Shown: in pieces, positions 1 to 5,833 of the stretch
Layout of the letters: each line of letters begins with the position of its first letter
Position numbering within the stretch: the first letter of the stretch is position 1
Assembly (NCBI GenBank): GCA_937900435.1
Contig: CALCEG010000056.1
Span: forward strand, 1 to 7,704
Direction: 5' to 3'
DNA length: 7,704 bases
DNA from: an uncultured Alphaproteobacteria bacterium
GTDB lineage: Bacteria > Pseudomonadota > Alphaproteobacteria > Rs-D84
Notes under the pieces: generated by a model
Told to the model about the DNA's origin: nothing
The model's input: the letters and a program-made list of their open reading frames with translations, nothing else
The model's database searches: none
Position numbers and translations under genes: made by a program

Positions 1-170
1 ATTTTTTTGAGATCTGTTGCTACATATCCTCTATATAAATAATTTTCACCGATATGTGTAATGAAAGGATATAATGTTATCTGCTGTTGCTGATATTCGT
101 TTGCTACACCAAAGCCCATTTCATCTCTAAACGCCTCAAATGTAACACTCCACTTCAAAAATGGAATTCC
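1..170 (-). other. Sequence discontinuous with the TolC gene (possible chimeric or recombination join)
   Basis: From about position 170 to the left edge, the minus-strand frame of the TolC gene stays open but its translation changes character. Before the join it reads VEKVRANVAG, a normal TolC second-repeat helix. After it, it reads PFLKWSVTFEAFRDEMGFG and then a Gln run and many Tyr/Phe residues, with almost no Ala. By hand count GC is about 33% here against roughly 45% in sampled TolC segments. The plus strand has stops in all three frames near the edge, so the minus frame is the likelier coding strand. I do not recognise the encoded fragment. An EcoRI hexamer (GAATTC, 164-169) lies at the apparent join. 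This could be an assembly or clone chimera, or a real gene fusion or deletion. Confidence 0.5.
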
Positions 171-1118
171 TGCAACATTTGCACGAACTTTTTCAACATT
201 TGCAAACGCATTTCCCTTGTCATACAGTGGTACTTTTAAATAGACCCCTATTCTACTGTCACGCACTTCGTCCAAATACGGCACATCATCAATTTGTTGT
301 ATTGCCCCACGCACATCAACTGATGGCAAGATTGATTTATACGCAACTGTAATATTTTGCTTTACCGCATCTTCCTGCGCCGTCAAGGCACACAATATCG
401 GATGTTTACGCAAAGCGTCTTCTTGGGCAGAATCTATATCAGTTGGAAACAAATGTTCTACAGGTTCTAAATCAACATCACTGCAACTTTGATTTTCTGT
501 ACCAAAAATTCTGCGATAGGTTTCCAGCGCATTGTCATATTTTGCATTTGCATCCGCCACACTATACTTTGCCATTTCCAGTCTGGCTGCAGCCTGTGCG
601 ACATCTGTTTTGGTCAATCTGCCGACCGCCTGAACATCTGAAACGTATTTATGATATTCCCCCAGCACACGTTGATTGTTTGTATTAAGATTCAAAACCT
701 CTTGCGCATTCAGCACTTCTATATACGCGTTTATCGCGTCCAGAAAAACGTTTTGCTGCACCGCATACAAGTTCGCATTCGCAGCCGCCAATTCCCCCTT
801 TGCGCCCTTGATTTGCGCAAAAGTCGCACCACCTTGGAACAAGTTTTGTTGAAATTCAATTCCGTATTGTAGCGGCGAATAATCAAACGTATAGTCGCCA
901 AACTTTGTACGCGCCGCCCCAACATTTCCACTAAGCCCCAAATACGGTTGCAACCCAGTGGCGGCAGACTTTACATTTGCGTATGCAGAATCAATAACCG
1001 TTCGCTGTTGTTCAATCACTGGATTTGTTTTATAAACTATATTTAGCGCCGAATACAAATCTGCACGCACTGGCCGAACCATACATATAACAAATAAACA
1101 CAAAACTAGTTTTTTCAT
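1..1118 (-). CDS. TolC-family outer-membrane efflux channel, partial; foreign-looking 3' part
   Basis: This is the outer-membrane exit channel of a tripartite exporter. The start is ATG at 1118, five nt after a strong TAGGGGG Shine-Dalgarno; 372 codons are open to the left edge with no stop. Residues 1-19 look like a Sec signal peptide (KK, hydrophobic core, Val-Arg-Ala before Asp20). Next comes the usual TolC-family opening (DLYSALNIVYKTNP), a first repeat with the LFQGG motif (93-97) and long Ala/Gln-rich helices (98-205), then a second repeat (HPIL near 239, SILPSVDV near 262, VPLYDKG at 296-302). TolC character ends at about residue 317. Residues 318-372 are aromatic-rich and do not resemble the final coiled-coil helices, so the last part of the channel is missing or replaced. 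Cys212 and Cys243 could form a disulfide. It is last in the export operon, 16 nt after the permease stop. The TolC assignment for residues 1-317 is secure; product integrity is not. Confidence 0.85.
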   Translation of the reverse strand, partial: MKKLVLCLFVICMVRPVRADLYSALNIVYKTNPVIEQQRTVIDSAYANVKSAATGLQPYLGLSGNVGAARTKFGDYTFDYSPLQYGIEFQQNLFQGGATFAQIKGAKGELAAANANLYAVQQNVFLDAINAYIEVLNAQEVLNLNTNNQRVLGEYHKYVSDVQAVGRLTKTDVAQAAARLEMAKYSVADANAKYDNALETYRRIFGTENQSCSDVDLEPVEHLFPTDIDSAQEDALRKHPILCALTAQEDAVKQNITVAYKSILPSVDVRGAIQQIDDVPYLDEVRDSRIGVYLKVPLYDKGNAFANVEKVRANVAGIPFLKWSVTFEAFRDEMGFGVANEYQQQQITLYPFITHIGENYLYRGYVATDLKK

Positions 1119-1123
1119 ACATA

Positions 1124-1130
1124 CCCCCTA
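1124..1130 (-). promoter_or_regulatory. Shine-Dalgarno of the TolC-like gene
   Basis: On the minus strand the 16-nt gap between the permease stop and the TolC start contains TAGGGGG, five nt before ATG 1118. It fixes this start over the ATG at 1122, which is four nt upstream and in a different frame. The gap is too short for a separate promoter, so the gene is probably read from the operon transcript. Confidence 0.6.
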
Positions 1131-1134
1131 TTTT

Positions 1135-2226
1135 TTATAAAGTCGTTTTAAATCGTCTTATTGCCACCCACCATATAACACCCCCTGCCCCCAGCATTGC
1201 GCATGCGTGTTTACAGAAATACAACCAATCGGGGCCCTTTAACATTATGTTTCGCACCAGATATGAATAGTGGCTTAATGGATTTATATAACTTATCCAG
1301 CGCAAAACAAGGGGCATATTTTCCGTTGATACAATCGCCCCAGACAACATCAATGCCAAGAATGCAACAATAATCAGTCCCAACATTGCTTGCTGTTGCG
1401 TTTTAGTATATGTTGCCAACCACACCCCTATACCAGACGCAGGTACACAAAACGCTAAAAACGACAGCAAAAACATAAACTGCGAGCCAACAAACGGCGC
1501 ATGAAAAACAATCATCCCAACAACCGCGATACTTAACATAACCACAAAAGACACAATTATGTACGGCAACACTTTACCCAACAGAATATCATATTTTGAA
1601 ATTGGCGCAGAAATCAGGGTTTCCATTGTTCCTGTTTCTTTTTCTTTGGCGATTGATACAGATATTAAAATCAACAGCGATAAAAACACCAATATCGCAA
1701 CAATTGATGGAACCATAAAAAATTTGGTATTCAGTTCTGGGTTAAACAATATGCGTACATGAAAATTTATCGGCGGATTTAAGGTTTCGTGTTTATAATC
1801 CAACAATGTTTGCGTTATAATCCCACGCAAATAAGATTCTATGCTGTGCGCTTTTAAAATATTCATTGAATCAATTAATATTTGAATTTCGGCATCATCT
1901 CTTAACATACTTTTCGTCAAACCAGAATCAGGCGCAACAATTGCAACATCTGCTACACCGGCCTGCACTGCATCAATTGGGGAACGATTTCCAACATCAG
2001 CCGGCACAAAGAAACCACTTCCAATTGCACGATTATATATTTTTTCCATAACGACATCATTTGGCAAATATTGCATGACCAATCGCAGATTTGTTGCCTG
2101 CAAGCTTATTGCGCCACTTAACAAAATCATCTGCACAATCGGCATAATTAAAATCGCCACCATCAAAACAGGACTGCGCAACAACGCGATTAATTCCTTC
2201 TTTAAAAAACCTTTCAAGACTTTCAT
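1135..2226 (-). CDS. ABC-2 type exporter permease (YbhR-like), distal permease
   Basis: This is an inner-membrane permease of an ABC-2 type exporter, 363 aa and of normal full length. It has a cytoplasmic N-terminal amphipathic segment (KGFLKKELIALLRSP), TM1 at about 19-40, a large extracytoplasmic domain (41-170), then TMs near 171-193, 220-243, 247-272, 280-300 and 337-356. The family motif RILFNPELNTKFFMVP (158-173) precedes TM2. The cytoplasmic coupling segment AKEKETGTMETLISAP (193-208) matches the E-x-GT-x-E-x-L-x-x-(S/T)P signature that contacts the ATPase. ATG 2226 overlaps the TGA of the preceding permease gene (ATGA), and AAAAGG lies eight nt upstream, so translation is probably coupled. 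It most likely pairs with the 374-aa permease as a heterodimer. The YbhR assignment rests on gene order and motifs; the substrate is unknown. Confidence 0.93.
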   Translation of the reverse strand: MKVLKGFLKKELIALLRSPVLMVAILIMPIVQMILLSGAISLQATNLRLVMQYLPNDVVMEKIYNRAIGSGFFVPADVGNRSPIDAVQAGVADVAIVAPDSGLTKSMLRDDAEIQILIDSMNILKAHSIESYLRGIITQTLLDYKHETLNPPINFHVRILFNPELNTKFFMVPSIVAILVFLSLLILISVSIAKEKETGTMETLISAPISKYDILLGKVLPYIIVSFVVMLSIAVVGMIVFHAPFVGSQFMFLLSFLAFCVPASGIGVWLATYTKTQQQAMLGLIIVAFLALMLSGAIVSTENMPLVLRWISYINPLSHYSYLVRNIMLKGPDWLYFCKHACAMLGAGGVIWWVAIRRFKTTL

Positions 2227-3347
2227 TCTAATGACCTTTTAAATTTAACCACACACATTAACAAAATAATTATTGCCTGTACTGCCAAAACCAAGTACAG
2301 CCACCAAATATCAACAAACGAACTACCTTTCAAGAATTGGTCACGCGTTATATCCATATAAAATCTAGCAGGAAACATCGCTGACACATACTGATAGCCG
2401 CGATTCATATACTCAATCGGGAAAACAAAACCCGACAGAATAACAGTTGGCAACAATCCAATTATCGCAGCATATTGAATTGCAACTTCTTGTCTTTTAG
2501 TGGATACAGAAATCAATAACCCAATGGCTAAATATCCAATGATAAATAACCAAGTCCCAAAAATCAGTTGCCAATAACTGCCAACAAACGGCACACCGAA
2601 AACTATTCGTGCAACAAAAAACACTAAAACAAATCCGACAAAACTTAGCAACGCATATGGCGCAACCTTGCCAACAATAATATCTAAACGCGATGCAGGT
2701 GTTGCCAGCAACATTTCCATAGATCCGCGTTCCCATTCACGACATATTGTCAATGTTGTTAACATAATCGCAACCAGCGCGATAACAACTGCGCTTAATC
2801 CTGGGACGGTAAACCATTTTGAAACCAATTCCGGGTTAAACAAATATCTAATTTTATATTTTGGATTTTCTGCGTATAACCCCAACGGCAAATCGTGTAT
2901 TTTGAAATAAGAATTTTTATTTATCTCGGTCAAATAATTGCCGACCGATGCCATCGACGAAGTTTCTGTTCCATCAACCAATATTTGAACATTTGCACCG
3001 TTTCCACTAAAAAAGTCTTTGGTAAAACTAGGTGGAATTATCAATGCCGCCCTTGCCCGACCAGAAACGATATCATTAAACACCAGATTTGGATTTTTTG
3101 CATCAAATGACTTGAAATAATTTGAACTATCAAAAGTTTCTATCAGTTTTCTTGACTGTGTTGTCTGATTATTATCAACCACTGCTAACTTAATAGATTT
3201 CACATTAAATTCAATCGAACTACCCAAAATCAAGACAATCAACAACGGCAACATCAATGCCATAATCAACGTAAATGGGTCGCGTAATATATGTTTAAAT
3301 TCCTTGGAAAAGATTGCACCACATCGTCTGGGTGAAAATAATTTCAT
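2223..3347 (-). CDS. ABC-2 type exporter permease (YbhS-like), proximal permease
   Basis: This is the second inner-membrane permease, 374 aa and full length. After a basic N-terminus (FSKEFKHILRDP) it has TM1 at about 27-46 and a long extracytoplasmic domain (47-179) with a SIKLAVVDNNQT strand typical of the family. Then come RYLFNPELVSKWFTVPG (167-183) and TMs near 180-202, 231-251, 257-281, 288-310 and 346-367. The coupling motif REWERGSMEMLLATPAS (203-219) is a near-consensus version of the ATPase-contact loop. Its ATG directly follows the TAA of the ATPase gene with no spacer. The SD (GGGGG, eight nt upstream) lies inside the last ATPase codons, so translation should be coupled to the ATPase. 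It is similar in layout to, but clearly diverged from, the downstream permease, which argues for a heterodimeric membrane domain. Confidence 0.93.
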   Translation of the reverse strand: MKLFSPRRCGAIFSKEFKHILRDPFTLIMALMLPLLIVLILGSSIEFNVKSIKLAVVDNNQTTQSRKLIETFDSSNYFKSFDAKNPNLVFNDIVSGRARAALIIPPSFTKDFFSGNGANVQILVDGTETSSMASVGNYLTEINKNSYFKIHDLPLGLYAENPKYKIRYLFNPELVSKWFTVPGLSAVVIALVAIMLTTLTICREWERGSMEMLLATPASRLDIIVGKVAPYALLSFVGFVLVFFVARIVFGVPFVGSYWQLIFGTWLFIIGYLAIGLLISVSTKRQEVAIQYAAIIGLLPTVILSGFVFPIEYMNRGYQYVSAMFPARFYMDITRDQFLKGSSFVDIWWLYLVLAVQAIIILLMCVVKFKRSLE

Positions 3348-4256
3348 TTAAATTTCCCCCTCTACCAATTTGATAAAAACATCTTCCAGCGATGGTTTAA
3401 TTTTCGAAATCTTCCAATCAGACTTTATTTTTTGCAACGCCTCTGTTGTGCGTACCCCTTTTTTAAAATGCAGATGAAAATTTTTACCATATGGTTGCCA
3501 CATATCAATCTGTTTTAAATCGGGTATTTGTGGATTTTTCTTGCGCGGTTGCAACCGATACACAGAACCACTAAACGTTTTTTGTTTTAATTTTTTTGGA
3601 CTATCTATTACGATTAATTGTCCGTTTCGCATTAATGCGATTCGTCCACAGTTTTCTGCTTCGTCCATATAATGCGTCGTTACAAATACAGTTGTTCCGT
3701 TTTCAGCCAACATTTTTATCAATCGCCAAAACTGCAATCGCGCACGCGGTGCGACACCAGCGGTTGGTTCGTCCAAGAAGATTATTTTGGGATTATGAAT
3801 CAATGCGACACACAGTGCGACTTGTTGTTTTATCCCTGACGGTAAATTTTTAACCACAGTTTTCAAACTTCTGTCAAACCCAATAAAATCCAGCAATTTT
3901 TTTCTTTGTTTCAAGTACCAATCTGTATCAAGTTTTCGCAAACTAGCCGCGAAATCGAAATTTTCTTTTACAGACAAATCATCGTACAATGTAAAGCGCT
4001 GCGACATATATCCGACTTTTTCCTTAACATCATTTTCGCGTCCCTGTATAAACAAAACATCATCAACAATAACAACCCCGCTACTTGCAGGCAACAAACC
4101 ACACAACACGCGTATTGTTGTTGTCTTGCCTGCACCATTTGCGCCTAAAAAGCCAAAAATTTCACCTTGGGACACATCAAAAGACACATCGTGCACCGCG
4201 TAAAAATCGCCAAATTGCACAGACATATTTTTTACAACTACAATTTTTTTATTCAT
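3348..4256 (-). CDS. ABC exporter ATPase, equivalent of the C-terminal half of YbhF (catalytic-side Walker/H-loop)
   Basis: This is a cytoplasmic ATPase subunit, 302 aa. Motifs in order: Walker A GANGAGKTT (38-46), Q-loop YMSQ (Gln86), signature region LPSGIKQQ (138-145), Walker B IIFLDEP with catalytic Glu163, D-loop region TAGVAP (165-170) and H-loop TTH (His195) followed by YMDEAE. The signature is not LSGGQ; a Leu-Pro-x-Gly-x-Lys-Gln form is known for the second ATPase half of YbhF-type proteins. The D-loop Asp expected in GVDP is Ala169. A C-terminal extension of about 65 residues after the ATPase core ends in SLEDVFIKLVEGEI, a common ABC-2 ATPase tail. ATG 4256 overlaps the preceding ATPase stop (ATGA), with GGAG seven nt upstream. 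Together with the 244-aa ATPase it should form an asymmetric heterodimer. Confidence 0.94.
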   Translation of the reverse strand: MNKKIVVVKNMSVQFGDFYAVHDVSFDVSQGEIFGFLGANGAGKTTTIRVLCGLLPASSGVVIVDDVLFIQGRENDVKEKVGYMSQRFTLYDDLSVKENFDFAASLRKLDTDWYLKQRKKLLDFIGFDRSLKTVVKNLPSGIKQQVALCVALIHNPKIIFLDEPTAGVAPRARLQFWRLIKMLAENGTTVFVTTHYMDEAENCGRIALMRNGQLIVIDSPKKLKQKTFSGSVYRLQPRKKNPQIPDLKQIDMWQPYGKNFHLHFKKGVRTTEALQKIKSDWKISKIKPSLEDVFIKLVEGEI

Positions 4257-4987
4257 TTGTTATCTCCGCGCGCCAAGAACAATTCATCAAAATTACGACT
4301 GTTATATTCACGCAACAAATCGTCAGGCGCCCCAACCCCCAAGACACGTCCATTTTCCATCAAAACAACTTCATCGCACCGCTCGGCTTCGTCCATATAT
4401 GCCGTAGCCACCAAAACCATTATTCCGTTTTGTTTTGCATTATGCAGCAACACCCAAAACTCACGCCGACTGATTGGGTCAACGCCATTTGTCGGTTCGT
4501 CCAAGAACATAATTTTTGGCGATTGCAACAACGCGCATATCAACCCCAATTTTTTATACATTCCCCCTGATAATTTTCCAGCCGGCCTGTCCAAGAAATC
4601 ATTTAATCGTGCCAACTGTACTAATTCATTTTTTTTCCGTTCATAATCCGAATCGTTTAAACCATACAGTTTTCTAAAAAAATCCAGATGTTCTTCCACC
4701 GACAAATCAGCGTACAGGCTTTGACTTTGTGGCATATACGCAATATATTCCTGAATTTGGTCCAAGCGTATTTTGTTGCCATTTTTTTTATAAAAAATAT
4801 TTCCTGCACTTTCTTTCATCAGCCCCAGCATTACGCGAAACAGCGTTGTTTTTCCTGCGCCTGCTGGTCCAATTAATCCGTATAGTTTTCCACTTTGAAA
4901 TTGCACAGAAACATTATTCAACGCCACAATTTCTTTAAATTGCTTCGAAACGTTTTTTACATAAATTTCCGCATTATTTTTTTTCAT
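4253..4987 (-). CDS. ABC exporter ATPase, equivalent of the N-terminal half of YbhF (lacks the H-loop His)
   Basis: This is a cytoplasmic ATPase subunit, 244 aa, about the size of a single ABC domain. Motifs: Walker A GPAGAGKTT (40-48), Q-loop YMPQ (Gln87), canonical signature LSGGM (139-143), Walker B IMFLDEP with Glu164, and D-loop NGVDP (Asp170). The H-loop position reads VATAYMDEAE, so Ala196 sits where the switch His should be; the N-terminal ATPase half of E. coli YbhF has the same VATAYM pattern. Its start lies inside the adaptor gene (14-nt overlap). I see no good Shine-Dalgarno before ATG 4987, so translation probably depends on ribosomes finishing the adaptor gene. The intact signature and D-loop should complete the ATP site of the partner 302-aa ATPase, while its own Walker site is likely the poorly hydrolysing one. 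Confidence 0.93.
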   Translation of the reverse strand: MKKNNAEIYVKNVSKQFKEIVALNNVSVQFQSGKLYGLIGPAGAGKTTLFRVMLGLMKESAGNIFYKKNGNKIRLDQIQEYIAYMPQSQSLYADLSVEEHLDFFRKLYGLNDSDYERKKNELVQLARLNDFLDRPAGKLSGGMYKKLGLICALLQSPKIMFLDEPTNGVDPISRREFWVLLHNAKQNGIMVLVATAYMDEAERCDEVVLMENGRVLGVGAPDDLLREYNSRNFDELFLARGDNK

Positions 4988-5732
4988 TTGGCAACAACGT
5001 ACTTTCGATTGTCATACCTGCTTTCAGAATCAATTTAGGATTATCAAATAGAACCTTTACGCCATAAACCAGACGCGTTCTTTCATCGCGCGTTTGTACA
5101 TTTTTTGGGGTAAATTCTGCAACTTCATTAATTTTTACTATACGCCCATTGAATTTCATATTATCCGCTTCGGGCAATATTCCGACCACATTTTGTCCAA
5201 CGCTTAACTTATACAACATAGAATACGGCACATAAAAATACGCCCATATATCGTATAGATTTGCCAACACCACCAACGGAGTCCCCGGCGAAACGACTTC
5301 GCCAACTTCGTGCACTTTTGTTATTACCATACCGTCTATGGGACTTTGCACATTACACCAACTTAATTTTAAATCATTGTCCTGTTTGTTTCGTGTCAAG
5401 GCATCATATTCCACAGGTGCCAAATGTCCTCGTTCTGATAATTTTATTGCCCTGTCATAGTCATTATCAATTTGTCGCGCCAATATTTTATATGCATCAC
5501 ACGACAGTGTAATCAATGGTTGTCCAGATTTAACAACATCCCCTTCGACAACCAACACATCTGAAATATCAGACATTACACGCGCTGAAACAACAACTTT
5601 TGCGGTTTCCAATGTTCCTGCATAAAAATAATCTTTTTTATTCACAAACAATATCGCAACAAAACAAACAACTATTGCGACAATGCAACCAATAAAAATC
5701 GACCAAAAAATTTTTCTATTTTTCCAATTCAT
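4974..5732 (-). CDS. HlyD/YbhG-type periplasmic adaptor (membrane-fusion protein)
   Basis: This protein links the inner-membrane ABC transporter to the outer-membrane channel; it is 252 aa. A short basic N-terminus leads into an uncleaved-looking TM anchor (about 8-30). The first half of the lipoyl domain is at 44-77 (VLVVEGDVVKSGQPLITL), followed by a short alpha-hairpin (79-122) and the second lipoyl half (123-157, NVQSPIDGMV and VGEVVSPGTPLVVLAN). The beta-barrel runs from 158 and ends with EFTPKNVQTRDERTRLVYGVKV (206-227), a stretch very like YbhG-family adaptors. It is shorter than typical adaptors because the hairpin has only about 20 residues per arm. At the tip, R94-L98-A105 resembles the R-L-S TolC-docking pattern with Ala for Ser. 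Cys78 and Cys126 flank the hairpin base. The start ATG has AGG only two nt upstream, unusually close, but no other in-frame start is nearby. It is the first gene of the export operon. Confidence 0.93.
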   Translation of the reverse strand: MNWKNRKIFWSIFIGCIVAIVVCFVAILFVNKKDYFYAGTLETAKVVVSARVMSDISDVLVVEGDVVKSGQPLITLSCDAYKILARQIDNDYDRAIKLSERGHLAPVEYDALTRNKQDNDLKLSWCNVQSPIDGMVITKVHEVGEVVSPGTPLVVLANLYDIWAYFYVPYSMLYKLSVGQNVVGILPEADNMKFNGRIVKINEVAEFTPKNVQTRDERTRLVYGVKVLFDNPKLILKAGMTIESTLLPNEKK

Positions 5733-5785
5733 TTCCTGATTATTATGTCAAAACCCCATACAAAATTCGTCAGGTATGAATTCAT
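5733..5785 (-). promoter_or_regulatory. Leader region of the export operon with a palindrome and an uncertain promoter
   Basis: Because a terminator closes argS, the operon should be started from this short gap. On the minus strand a perfect TTGACA hexamer lies at 5751-5746, but the sequence 17 nt further on (ATTGGA) is not a credible -10 and is already inside the gene. CATAAT (5747-5742) resembles a -10 but has only a poor -35 (ACGAAT) 17 nt upstream and would give almost no leader. A perfect 12-bp palindrome, TATGAATTCATA (5775-5786), overlaps the end of the terminator T-run and could be an operator. No regulator gene is present in the window. The promoter call is weak. Confidence 0.3.
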
Positions 5786-5813
5786 AAAAACACAGGACGG
5801 AAAAACCGCCCTG
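5786..5813 (-). terminator. Rho-independent terminator after argS
   Basis: On the minus strand, 20 nt after the argS stop, CAGGGCGG (5813-5806) pairs with CCGTCCTG (5800-5793): eight base pairs including one G-T wobble, around a TTTTT loop. It is followed by TG and five T (5790-5786). The T-run is short, so some readthrough into the export operon is possible. The plus-strand version lacks a T-run, so the terminator works in the argS direction only. Confidence 0.7.
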
Positions 5814-5833
5814 CATAACAAATGCAATCAACA

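Noticed and set aside
366..380. Possible degeneration of the ArgRS KMSKS loop (no KMSKS found; read as GKPFKTR in argS at about 6404-6424)
   Set aside because: Most ArgRS enzymes naturally lack a canonical KMSKS and carry this type of loop, so it is not an anomaly.
4085..4646. Two overlapping plus-strand open frames of about 160 codons opposite the ATPase genes
   Set aside because: They lie opposite well-supported ATPase genes with intact Walker, signature and Walker B motifs, and have no family motifs or ribosome-binding sites; they are antisense shadows.
5723..5751. TTGACA as a full promoter for the adaptor gene
   Set aside because: The -10 position at 17-nt spacing is ATTGGA, inside the coding sequence, so the start codon would not be in the transcript. 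The hexamer alone is kept only as a weak note.
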